NCBI RefSeq assembly: GCF_000374805.1
Contig: NZ_KB895337.1
Span: 127,862-191,861 of the forward strand
Source of the DNA: Chitiniphilus shinanonensis DSM 23277
Lineage (GTDB): Bacteria; Pseudomonadota; Gammaproteobacteria; Burkholderiales; Chitinibacteraceae
DNA length: 64,000 bases
Reading direction: 5' to 3'
Shown: piece by piece, positions 7,514-15,931 of the stretch
Numbering within the stretch: the first letter of the stretch is position 1
Layout: the number at the start of each line of letters is the position of its first letter
The notes under the pieces: generated by a model
Told to the model about the DNA's origin: nothing
Database searches by the model: none
The model's input: only the letters and a program-made list of their open reading frames with translations
Translations under genes and position numbers: made by a program

Positions 7514-9906
7514 CCGCGCCCGATCTCGAACCGATTTCGCTGTTGTTGATCGAGGACGACGCCCGCGACGCCGAACTGCTGCTGGCGACGCTGGAGCGCG
7601 CCGGCTACGCGCTCGACCCGATGCTGGTCGATTGCGAGGTCGACCTGCGCGCCGCGCTGGCGCGCCGGCCGTTCAGCCTGATCCTGTCCGACTTCCTGCT
7701 GCCGGGCTTCTCCGGCGAAAAGGCATTGCGCATCGCCCGTGAACTGGCGCCCGAAACGCCGTTTATCTTCGTGTCCGGGCTGTCCGGCGAGGAACAGGCG
7801 GTGGACATGATGCGCAGCGGCGCCACCGACTACGTGCTCAAGCAATCGCTCAAGCTGCTGCCCAAGGCGGTGGAGCGCGCGCTGCTGATCACCGGCGAGC
7901 GCGCCGAGCGACGGCGCATGGCCGACGCCCTGCTCACCAGCAAGATCAACACCCGGCTGGCGGTCGAGGCCGCCGAACTGGGCATGTGGGACTACGAGCC
8001 GCTCACCGCGTCGCTCACCTGGGATCGACGCTGCAAGGCCATGTTCGGCCTGCCGCCCGACACCGAGGTGGGGCTGGAAACCTTCCGTCACCACGTCCAC
8101 CCCGACGACCGCCAGCGGATGGATGGCTTCATCACCGAAGCGATCAGCCAGGCGCAGCAGCAGGGCGGCCACCAGGCCGAGTTCCGCATCGTCACGGCGC
8201 AGGGCGACGAGCGCTGGGTGGTGACGCGCGGCCAGACGTTCTTCGAGCGTGGCGCCTGCACCCGTTTCATCGGCGTATTGCAGGACATCACCGAGCGCAA
8301 GCAGGCGGAACAGGCGATCCGCGACATGAACCAGGAGCTGGAGCGGCGGGTGGAGGAACGCACCCGCGAGCGCGACCGCACCTGGCAGCTTTCGCGCGAC
8401 CTGCTGGTGGTGGCGGGATACGATACCGTCGCGTTCGCGGTCAACCCGGCCTGGAGCGATTGCCTGGGCTGGGACGAGGCCCAGTTGCTCGGCCGCCCGC
8501 TGCTCGACATCGTGCACCCGGAAGACCGCGCCGCCACCGAGGCGATGGCGCGGCGGCTGGCCGCCGGCAGGATCGAATCGCGTTTCGAGCACCGCTGCCG
8601 CGACCGCGACGGCGCCTACCACTGGATCGCCTGGACCGCCGTGCCCGAGGGCGAGCGCTTTTATGGTTCTGGACGCGACATCACGCTGGAAAAGACCGCG
8701 CTCTACGAACTGGCGCACGCCAACCGTGCGCTGCTGGAGGAGATCGAAGAGCGCGAGCGGGTCGAGGCCACCCTGCAGCAGATGCAGCGGCTGGAGGCCG
8801 TCGGCCAGTTGACCGCCGGCGTCGCGCACGATTTCAACAACCTGCTGACGGTGATCCTGAGCAACGCCGCCTTCCTGGCGCGCAGTGTGGGCAAGGGCGT
8901 CGAGCCCGACAAGCTGCGACAGTACGTCGCCCGCATCCGCGAAGCCGGCGAGCGCGGCGCCAAGTTGACCGCGCAGCTGCTGTCGTTCTCGCGCCGCCAG
9001 CGCCTGGCGCCGCAGGTGCTGGACCTGAACGCCACCATCACCGGCATGCTCGACCTGCTGCGCAGCACGCTGGGCGGCAGCATCGCCGTGGAGACACAGC
9101 TGGCCGAGGACCCCTGGCTGGCGCTGGTCGATCCGACGCAGGTGGAACTGATCGTGCTCAACCTGGCGATCAACGCCCGCGACGCGATGGAGGGCGGCGG
9201 CCAGTTGTGGCTGACCACGTCCAACCAGTCGCTGTGGCAGGCGCCCAGCCGGCCCGAGGAACCCGAGCCGGGGCAATACGTGGTGCTGACGGTGCGCGAC
9301 TCCGGCAGCGGCATGCCGCCCGACGTGCTGGCCAAGGCGTTCGAGCCGTTCTTCACCACCAAGGAGCCGGGCAAGGGCTCGGGCCTGGGGCTGGCGCAGG
9401 TGTTCGGCTTCGCCAAGCAGTCGGGCGGCGGCGTGCGCATCGGCAGCGAGCCGGGCCAGGGCACCACGGTGCAGGTCTACCTGCCGCGCGCCAGCGGCGC
9501 CGTGGCGCCGCCGCCCGAGCCGGTCAGCGTGCCGGAAGTGGTGTCGCGGCGCACGGTGATGCTGGTGGACGACGACAACGCGGTGCGCGAAGTGACCGCC
9601 GCGCAATTGCAGGAGCTGGGCTATCGCGTGATCGAGGCCGGCAGCGGCGTGGTGGCGCTGGAACTGCTGTCGCAGGCCGTGCATCCGGATCTGCTGCTGG
9701 CCGACTTCGCCATGCCCGGCATGAACGGCGGCGAACTGGCCCGCCGGGTGCGCGAGCGCTGGCCGGCGCTGCCGGTGTTGTTCATCAGCGGCTACGCCGA
9801 CCTGCGCCGCGCTGAGCTGGAGGATATCGACGTGATCCAGAAACCGTTCACCAAGGCCGATCTGGTGGTAAAGATCGAACGCGCCTTCCAGCAGGGCGCG
9901 CGATGA
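7510..9906 (+). CDS. Hybrid histidine kinase, REC-PAS-PAS-HisKA-HATPase-REC
   Basis: The 798-residue protein begins at a TTG that overlaps the stop of the previous gene (TTGA); no ATG occurs before the receiver domain, so the TTG is the best start. An N-terminal receiver has D61 (LILSDFLLPG). Two PAS domains follow (about 150-270, ending DITERKQAEQAI, and 300-400), joined by a coiled coil. The phospho-acceptor is H440 in AGVAHDFNNLL, a HisKA type often found in hybrid kinases; the ATPase domain shows NLAINARDAMEGGG and GSGLGLAQVFG. A second receiver has D732 (LLLADFAMPG). There is no membrane segment. The domain layout and the operon suggest it is the second stage of the phytochrome phosphorelay. 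Confidence 0.93.
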   Translation: MTAPDLEPISLLLIEDDARDAELLLATLERAGYALDPMLVDCEVDLRAALARRPFSLILSDFLLPGFSGEKALRIARELAPETPFIFVSGLSGEEQAVDMMRSGATDYVLKQSLKLLPKAVERALLITGERAERRRMADALLTSKINTRLAVEAAELGMWDYEPLTASLTWDRRCKAMFGLPPDTEVGLETFRHHVHPDDRQRMDGFITEAISQAQQQGGHQAEFRIVTAQGDERWVVTRGQTFFERGACTRFIGVLQDITERKQAEQAIRDMNQELERRVEERTRERDRTWQLSRDLLVVAGYDTVAFAVNPAWSDCLGWDEAQLLGRPLLDIVHPEDRAATEAMARRLAAGRIESRFEHRCRDRDGAYHWIAWTAVPEGERFYGSGRDITLEKTALYELAHANRALLEEIEERERVEATLQQMQRLEAVGQLTAGVAHDFNNLLTVILSNAAFLARSVGKGVEPDKLRQYVARIREAGERGAKLTAQLLSFSRRQRLAPQVLDLNATITGMLDLLRSTLGGSIAVETQLAEDPWLALVDPTQVELIVLNLAINARDAMEGGGQLWLTTSNQSLWQAPSRPEEPEPGQYVVLTVRDSGSGMPPDVLAKAFEPFFTTKEPGKGSGLGLAQVFGFAKQSGGGVRIGSEPGQGTTVQVYLPRASGAVAPPPEPVSVPEVVSRRTVMLVDDDNAVREVTAAQLQELGYRVIEAGSGVVALELLSQAVHPDLLLADFAMPGMNGGELARRVRERWPALPVLFISGYADLRRAELEDIDVIQKPFTKADLVVKIERAFQQGAR

Positions 9907-10487
9907 GCGAATCGCTGCGCCAGCGCCTGCGCAGCGCCACCGCCGGGCACCATGCCCGGGTGGACGCGGCGTTCGGTCGTTTCGACCTGAGCCGGCCCGA
10001 CGATTACCGCGCCTTCCTCGTCGCGCATGCCCGCGCGCTCTGGCCGCTGGAATGCGGGCTGGAAGCGGCCGGCGTGGCCCGGCTGCTGCCCGACTGGCCG
10101 GAACGTCGTCGCCGGCCGGCGCTGGCGCGCGATCTGGCCTGGCTGGGCGCGGCCGTGCCGGACGAGGCGCGCATCCAGCCGTTGCCGTTGGCCGACGAGG
10201 CCGCCTGCTGGGGCGCGCTGTATACGCTGGAAGGCTCGCGGCTGGGCGGCGCGGTGCTGGCGCGGCAGGTGGCGACCCAGCCGGCGCTGGCCGGAGCGCT
10301 CGCCTACCTGGGCCACGGTGCGGGCGGGATGCTGTGGCCGGCCTTCCTCGCGCGGCTGGAAGCCGCCGCGCCGATGCTGGCGTGGCCCGCACTGGAGGCG
10401 GGCGCCTGCGCCGCCTTCGAGCTGTTCGCCGACGCCGCCCGGGCGGGCTCGGCGATGCCGCCCGAGCGCGCGATCGCCGCCGGATGA
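9903..10487 (+). CDS. bphO: Biliverdin-producing heme oxygenase (BphO type)
   Basis: This 194-residue protein overlaps the kinase gene by ATGA. The N-terminus has the bacterial heme oxygenase pattern LRSATAGHHARVD; H17 is the expected proximal heme ligand, four residues before D21. Further on, YTLEGSRLGGAVLARQV is the conserved distal helix with the glycine-rich kink over the heme. The family splits heme into biliverdin, iron and CO; biliverdin is the chromophore of the phytochrome encoded first in this operon. Length and position both fit BphO. Confidence 0.93.
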   Translation: MSESLRQRLRSATAGHHARVDAAFGRFDLSRPDDYRAFLVAHARALWPLECGLEAAGVARLLPDWPERRRRPALARDLAWLGAAVPDEARIQPLPLADEAACWGALYTLEGSRLGGAVLARQVATQPALAGALAYLGHGAGGMLWPAFLARLEAAAPMLAWPALEAGACAAFELFADAARAGSAMPPERAIAAG

Positions 10488-10584
10488 GTCGGCCGCGCCC
10501 GCCGGCCGCGCCGTACCGTTCGCAACATGCCGGCCTTGCCCGGCCGATTGACAACGCCGCACCGCATCCAGCAGGATCGACGCC

Positions 10585-10704
10585 ATGAGCACCCGCCACC
10601 TCCCCCTGTCGCAACAACGAGCAGCCGCCGCACGAGCCCGAGCCTGGGCCGGTCGTGGCGCGTCGTGGACGGGCCGGGAACCGGGGGCCGCGTCCGACGC
10701 ATAG
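10585..10704 (+). CDS. Possible 39-residue leader peptide
   Basis: A short frame reads MSTRHLPLSQQRAAAARARA and continues WAGRGASWTGREPGAASDA to a TAG 27 bases before the terminator at 10731. It is rich in arginine (eight residues) and includes CGA codons, which are rare in such GC-rich genes, plus two tryptophans. It lies just upstream of a terminator and an arginine-pathway aminotransferase, the layout of a leader-peptide attenuator. No strong ribosome site is visible before the ATG. It may instead be a chance frame; codon bias alone does not decide. Confidence 0.35.
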   Translation: MSTRHLPLSQQRAAAARARAWAGRGASWTGREPGAASDA

Positions 10705-10730
10705 CACCCCCTCCCCGCTTTTCCCCGAAA

Positions 10731-10766
10731 AGGGCCACGGAAACCACCGTGGCCCTTTTTGTTTTT
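10731..10766 (+). terminator. Rho-independent terminator / candidate attenuator before argD
   Basis: A 9-bp stem gggccacgg/ccgtggccc with a 6-base loop is followed by tttttgttttt. It stands between bphO and argD, only 26 bases before the argD start. It may simply end the phytochrome operon. The left arm can also pair with cgtggc at 10652-10657 inside the short leader frame, which would be an antiterminator of 6 bp. Confidence 0.85.
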
Positions 10767-10791
10767 CCACCGCACCCCGAGGAACCACCCC

Positions 10792-11991
10792 ATGTCCCCG
10801 ATGCAGCGCAAGCAGTGCCTGATGAACACCGTTGTCCGCCCCGACCCCGTCTTCGTGCGCGGCCAGGGTGCCTACCTCTACGACCAGGCCGGGCTGGCCT
10901 ACCTGGACTGGGTCCAGGGCTGGGCGGTGAACGCCCTGGGCCATTCGCCCGAGGTGGTGACGGCGGCGCTGGCGCGACAGGCCACGACGCTGCTCAATGC
11001 CAGCCCCGGCTTCTACCACCCGCCATTGCTGGCGCTGGCGGAAAAGCTGGTGTCGCTCAGCGGCATGGACCAGGCGTTCTTCATCAATTCCGGCGCCGAG
11101 GCCAACGAAGGCGCGATCAAGCTGGCGCGCAAGTGGGGGCGGCTGCACAAGGGCGGCGCCTACGAGATCATCACCTTCGACAACGGCTACCACGGTCGCA
11201 CCCTGGCCACCATGTCCGCCACCGGCAAGCCCGGCTGGGATACCTACTACCCGCCGCAGGTGCCCGGTTTTCCCAAGGCGCGCTTCAACGACCTGGACAG
11301 CGTGGCGGCACTGATCGGACCGGGCACGGTGGCGGTGATGCTGGAGCCGGTACAGGGCGAGGGTGGGGTGATTCCGGCGAGCGACGAATTCCTGCACGGC
11401 CTGCGTGCGCTGTGCGATCGCCACGACCTGATGCTGATCTTCGACGAAGTGCAGACCGGCTGCGGGCGCAGCGGCACGCTGTTCGCCTGGCAGCACTACG
11501 GGGTGATGCCGGACGTGATGACGCTGGGCAAGGGCCTGGGCGGCGGCGTGCCGCTATCGGCGCTGCTGGCGCGGCGGCGCCATTGCTGCTTCGAGCCCGG
11601 CGACCAGGGCGGCACCTTCTCTGGCGCGCCGCTGGCCTGCGCCGTCGGCAGCGCGGTGCTCGACGTACTGGCGCAGCCGGCCTTCCTGGCCCAGGTGCGC
11701 CAACGCAGCCGGCAATTGCGCGAAGGGCTGGAGGCGCTGTCGACGCGACATGGCCTGGGCGAAGTGCGCGGGCTGGGCCTGTTGCTGGCGCTGGCCATGC
11801 CGGACGGCGGCGCCGTCGAACTGGTGGAGCTGGCGCGCGAACACGGCCTGTTGCTCAACGCGCCGCGCCCGCATTGCGTGCGGGTGATGCCCGCGCTGAA
11901 CAGCACCGAGGCGGAGATCGAGGAAGGATTGCGCCTGCTGGATGGCGCGCTGGCGATGCTGGTGCACCCGCGCAACGCCGTGCCGGCCTGA
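10792..11991 (+). CDS. argD: Acetylornithine/ornithine aminotransferase family protein
   Basis: The 399-residue protein is a class III PLP aminotransferase. Motifs are NSGAEANEGAIKLARKW (PLP-phosphate site), FDEVQTGCGRSGTLFA (the aspartate that binds the PLP nitrogen), and MTLGKGLGGGVPLSA with K247 as the Schiff-base lysine. The length and these motifs match ArgD, which transfers the amino group of N-acetylornithine to 2-oxoglutarate in arginine synthesis; a catabolic AstC-like or 4-aminobutyrate role cannot be excluded. The chosen ATG has cgagga about 9 bases upstream; in-frame ATGs 9 and 30 bases later are possible. TFSGAPLACAVG replaces the more usual TFGGNPLACA. Confidence 0.85.
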   Translation: MSPMQRKQCLMNTVVRPDPVFVRGQGAYLYDQAGLAYLDWVQGWAVNALGHSPEVVTAALARQATTLLNASPGFYHPPLLALAEKLVSLSGMDQAFFINSGAEANEGAIKLARKWGRLHKGGAYEIITFDNGYHGRTLATMSATGKPGWDTYYPPQVPGFPKARFNDLDSVAALIGPGTVAVMLEPVQGEGGVIPASDEFLHGLRALCDRHDLMLIFDEVQTGCGRSGTLFAWQHYGVMPDVMTLGKGLGGGVPLSALLARRRHCCFEPGDQGGTFSGAPLACAVGSAVLDVLAQPAFLAQVRQRSRQLREGLEALSTRHGLGEVRGLGLLLALAMPDGGAVELVELAREHGLLLNAPRPHCVRVMPALNSTEAEIEEGLRLLDGALAMLVHPRNAVPA

Positions 11992-13276
11992 GTCGGCGTG
12001 TCGCGGGGCGCGGCAGGCCATCCGCTGCCCCGCGAGTGGTATTAATACGACGCCATGCACAGGCCACCACGGCGTTTTCGGCACCTTTTTGCCGAGGAGG
12101 GCCCCCTCCCCAGGCCGTGCGTGATCCGCCGCCGATCCCCTACCTTTCACCGTTCACCTGCGTTCCCATACCCATTGGTTGGCACTCGCCGTGCCCCGGA
12201 GTGAGGGGTTTCCCCCAATCCGGTAGTAGGGCCATTGTCGGGGTTTTGCAACAAGGGCGGCGGTTTCTCGGTTGCGGGCCGGGCGCTGCTCGCCCCGTCG
12301 GCGGGGCGAGGGTGGACCCAACCATATCCTCCTTGAAATGTTTAGTGAAAAGGATGGGGCCAATGCTGATAACAGGCGACTTTCTCGTGTCATGACGCGC
12401 ACTTGAGGCGGCAAGGCAGGAGATGGCGTTATCTGGCTGATGACAAATCGAGTAAGTCGTTTATTGAAAGGAAACTGGCTGGAATTCCTTTCGGGTGCAC
12501 ACTGGAAGAACCAGCCATATGAAAACCATGGGTTTTCACGTCAGTGATGAATTCTTTCATTTTAAAAATGAATTTTTTGAAAAACAAAAATTATTGAAAG
12601 TCAATCGTTAATTCGGGTTGCACCGCCTGGGATTGCTTGGATTTCTTGATAAAAATCAAATTTTACGTGCTCGTTTATCGGAGGTGCCTTTTTTCCCATC
12701 ACCTTTGATTCAAAATTGAGAAACCGCTGATGTTCCGCTTACTCAAGGTGGTGCGATTTTAGTCTCATGTTTTTTAATGAATTTATCCGTCGTTCACCTG
12801 GATTTTTTCCGGCTGGATTTCCACGGAGGGGGCACCGCCCACTCTTTGGACGGGACAACGTAAGGGATTTCCTCAATACGCGCTGGATGGGATGGGTTGG
12901 TGCGGCTAGTGGCAACACAAAAGCATGGGTTTGATGAGGAAAGCGCGGTCTGCTTTTGAAAAAAGTATGTGATTGCGCACTGTTTTGGGGAAGAGCGGAA
13001 TTCGCCATTTTCTGTCAGTAAAAGAAAGATGCCGTCAAGAAGGCATCGTTTGAAACAGGCCTCACCAGGTGCGTGCAATGCGCCGGAGTGGGCCGGATGG
13101 GGACCGCCGTTCCACGGCGATAAAACCAGGACAACGCACGCGACCGGCTTATCCATCGGCCGGCCGGGTGACGAGAAGGGCCGTGCGCGGGATCGGCACG
13201 GCATGGGAAGAGCCGGCAGGGCGTTGGGGGGCGCGCTGTCCGGTGTGATTGGGCACCAAAAGTCGAGTAGACAAGC
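11992..13276. other. Long non-coding region, AT-rich in its middle
   Basis: About 1.3 kb separates argD from the LuxR-type regulator. The first part is GC-rich and holds a hairpin at about 12289-12311 (ctcgcccc/ggggcgag) without a T-run. From about 12340 to 12790 base composition drops sharply, with tracts such as attttaaaaatgaatttttt. No open frame here has a good ribosome site or recognisable product. It may hold regulatory DNA for the regulator gene or be the remains of acquired DNA. Confidence 0.7.
12646..12659. promoter_or_regulatory. FNR/ANR-like box
   Basis: The sequence ttgataaaaatcaa is a perfect match to the FNR consensus TTGAT-N4-ATCAA, a binding site for oxygen-sensing CRP/FNR regulators. 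It lies in the AT-rich stretch 618 bases before the LuxR-type regulator gene. I see no well-placed -10 box at the expected distance on either side, so the target transcript is unclear. In AT-rich DNA a chance match is possible. Confidence 0.45.
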
Positions 13277-15931
13277 ATGGATAAAATGAACGAACACGTG
13301 GCATACCGGGCTGTTGCACAAAAGCTGGTTCCCCCCGACCTGGTCGGGCAGGTATTGCAACGCCCCGAACTGCTGACCAGGTTGGCGGCGATGCGGGCGC
13401 ATCGCATCACGGTGCTGCATGCACCGGCCGGGTACGGCAAGACCTTCAGCATGCGCATGTTCTACAACCAGCTCTCCGAAGCGGGAGAGCAAGTGGCCTG
13501 GGTATCGATCGATTCCGCCGACTGCGATCTGCCGCGCCTGCTGCTGCTATTGCGGGCCGCCCTGTTCGGGCTGGATGGCGGCGGCGAGAAGCTGCTGTTC
13601 GAGGCGCCGCCCTGCACCTTGTTCATGGACGATTTCGAGCGCCTGCTGAGCAAGGGCGCGGCCTTCAACCCCATCGCGCTGCTGGCCGACATCCTGCCCT
13701 CGCATGTGCGGCTGGTGCTGGGCACCCGCGTGCTGGGCAGTTCCGGCCTGGCGCGCTACCGCGTCTCGCAGGTGCTGGCCGAGCTGGATACCGACGCCCT
13801 GCGCTTCACGCGGCAGGAGGCCGACGCCTATTTCAGGATGGTCTGCAAGCAGGAGTATTCGAGCGAACTGCTGGGCGCCGTCTACGACCGCACCGAAGGC
13901 TGGCCGGCCGCGCAACAGTTGATCGCGCTGGCGTTCAACCAGTCGCGCGCCGGCTTCGACCCGCTGCGCAGCACCTTGCTGCCGCAGGAACTGACCGAAT
14001 ACCTGGTGGACGAGCTGTTCGAGGTGCAGAACCGCAATCTGCGCGACTTCCTGCTCGATACCGCCATGCTGTGCACCTTTACCGCCGGGCTGTGCGATCA
14101 CCTGCTCCAGCGCAGCAACAGCGACGCCATGATCGACGAACTGCTGGCCCAGGGCCTGCCGCTGCAATCGCGCGGCGACGGCTGGTACAGCTATCACCCG
14201 TTGTTCGCCGAGCAGCTGCGCCGCATCGGCGCCGCACGCCCCGAAGGCGAGACCAGCAACCTGGCCCTGCGTGCCGGCCGCTGGTTCCTGGAACAGGATC
14301 GTCCGCACGAAGCCATCGGCTACCTGCTGCACGCCCAGGCCCATGACGAGGCCATCGCCGTGCTGGACGCCATTGCCCAGTCGATGCTGGTGCGCGCGCA
14401 ATTCAATACCCTGGTCGATTGGTGCCGTGCGGTGCCGCGGAGCATCCTCAAGCAACACCGCTCGCTGTGCATCCTCTATGCCACCGCCCTGGCGTATGCC
14501 GGCGAAAGCCGTCCGGCGCGCTTCTGGCTGCGTTACCTGGCGCTGGTCGCCCGTCATCATCCCGAGGACCAGGCCTTTGGCGACAGCGTGCGCTCGCTGG
14601 AACTGCTGGTGCAGCAGTTCGGCCTGCCGGACTTCGCCCAGATCAGCCAGGTCGCCGAAGAATCGCATTCGCTGCTCGACCACAACGATCCCATCGTCCG
14701 TGGCCGCGAGGCTTCTCTGCTGGCGCTGGCCGCGCTGTCGCGCAGCGACTTCGTGCAGGCCGAGCAGCGCGTGATGGAGGCCAAGCGCATCCACCGCGCC
14801 GCCGGCAACATGGTGGGCCTCGGCAACGCCTTCTACATCGAGGCCGCCGTGGCTGCCACCCAGGGGCGCCTGATCGAGGCGCTGGCGCATATCGATTCGG
14901 TCGATCGCATGACCGCGCACGGCGACACCTATGTCGCGCCGGGCGTGCTGCACCTGTTCTCGGCCGGCTTCCGCATGCAGGTCACCTACGAACTGGGGCG
15001 GATGACCGAGGTGGATGGTTTTCTCAACCGCTACGGCGAACTGGTACGCAAGGCGCCGTCGTTCCAGTCGGTGCTCAAGCTGACCATCGTCGAGGCACGC
15101 ATCGCCGCGATGCGCAACAACGCCGGCCTCGCCGTGCAACTGCTGGACGACCTGGCCAACTACCACCCGCTGGCGCAGACGGCGGAAGGCCAGCGCCTGA
15201 TCGACTTCGAACTGGCGCGGCTGGCGATCACCGCCGGCAACCAGAGCAAGATCCAGGCGTATGCCGACATGCTGTTGCAGACGCCGTTCGACCTGGACCT
15301 GCTGAGCAGCATCTCGTCGATCGAGGACGCCGAGGGCGCGGGTCTGGCGCATGCGCGGCTGATGCTGCATGCCGGTGGCGACTGGCTGCTGCGCGGCCTG
15401 GCCTTGCTCCAGGCGCTGCTGGAGCACGCCGAGCGCAGCGGCCGCCGCTGGCGGCACAACAAGCTGCTGATCCTGTACGCGGTCGGGCTGCGTCTGGCCG
15501 GCAACGAGCCGGCGGCGTGCGAAGCGATGGGCGAGGCGGTGCGGTTGGCCGGCGATACCGGCGTGATGCGTTCCTTCTTCGACGAAGGCCCCCACGCGCT
15601 GGCATTGCTGGGCATGCTTAACCAGCAGAAGGGCCTGTCGCTGACGCCGTCGCAGCAGGCGCATTTCGACACCCTGCTGGGCCAGCTGGCCACGCAGCCG
15701 GTGTCGCAGCGCCCGATGGGCAGCGCCTCGCTGACCCCGCGCGAGCTGGAAATCCTGCGCGCGCTGGCGGCCGGCGTCTGCAACAAACGCATCGCCAAGG
15801 ACATGGACATCGCCCCCAACACCGTGAAGTGGCACCTGGCGTCGATCTACTCGAAGCTGCTGGTGCGCAACCGCGTCCAGGCGATCGACCAGGCACGCAG
15901 GCAGGGTCTGCTCTATGGCGAGCATGCCTGA
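13277..15931 (+). CDS. MalT-like LuxR-family ATP-dependent transcription regulator
   Basis: The 884-residue protein has the plan of the MalT/LAL regulators. A P-loop HAPAGYGKTFSM (about residues 50-61) and Walker B-like CTLFMDDFERL (about 111-121) mark the NTPase part. The middle is an alpha-helical TPR-like region, and the C-terminus is a LuxR helix-turn-helix: LTPRELEILRALAAG, then NTVKWHLASIYSKLLVRNR. Such proteins bind a small inducer plus ATP and activate transcription. The target is unknown; the overlapping EAL gene downstream (17 bases) is an obvious candidate for co-expression. The ATG has only a weak ribosome site (gtcgagtag). Confidence 0.9.
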   Translation: MDKMNEHVAYRAVAQKLVPPDLVGQVLQRPELLTRLAAMRAHRITVLHAPAGYGKTFSMRMFYNQLSEAGEQVAWVSIDSADCDLPRLLLLLRAALFGLDGGGEKLLFEAPPCTLFMDDFERLLSKGAAFNPIALLADILPSHVRLVLGTRVLGSSGLARYRVSQVLAELDTDALRFTRQEADAYFRMVCKQEYSSELLGAVYDRTEGWPAAQQLIALAFNQSRAGFDPLRSTLLPQELTEYLVDELFEVQNRNLRDFLLDTAMLCTFTAGLCDHLLQRSNSDAMIDELLAQGLPLQSRGDGWYSYHPLFAEQLRRIGAARPEGETSNLALRAGRWFLEQDRPHEAIGYLLHAQAHDEAIAVLDAIAQSMLVRAQFNTLVDWCRAVPRSILKQHRSLCILYATALAYAGESRPARFWLRYLALVARHHPEDQAFGDSVRSLELLVQQFGLPDFAQISQVAEESHSLLDHNDPIVRGREASLLALAALSRSDFVQAEQRVMEAKRIHRAAGNMVGLGNAFYIEAAVAATQGRLIEALAHIDSVDRMTAHGDTYVAPGVLHLFSAGFRMQVTYELGRMTEVDGFLNRYGELVRKAPSFQSVLKLTIVEARIAAMRNNAGLAVQLLDDLANYHPLAQTAEGQRLIDFELARLAITAGNQSKIQAYADMLLQTPFDLDLLSSISSIEDAEGAGLAHARLMLHAGGDWLLRGLALLQALLEHAERSGRRWRHNKLLILYAVGLRLAGNEPAACEAMGEAVRLAGDTGVMRSFFDEGPHALALLGMLNQQKGLSLTPSQQAHFDTLLGQLATQPVSQRPMGSASLTPRELEILRALAAGVCNKRIAKDMDIAPNTVKWHLASIYSKLLVRNRVQAIDQARRQGLLYGEHA

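Noticed and set aside
7363-11496. Minus-strand open frame of 1377 codons under the hybrid kinase, bphO and argD
   Set aside because: Shadow of strong plus-strand genes with complete domains; no ribosome site or family match.
12289-12311. Terminator after argD
   Set aside because: The hairpin is strong but lacks a T-run and lies 300 bases after the gene.
12767-12934. 55-residue frame starting MFFNEFIRRSPGFF in the AT-rich stretch
   Set aside because: No ribosome site, no recognisable motif and poor codon use; not enough to call a gene.
12794-13492. Minus-strand frame before and into the MalT-like regulator gene
   Set aside because: Overlaps the regulator start, and the translation has no coherent domain.
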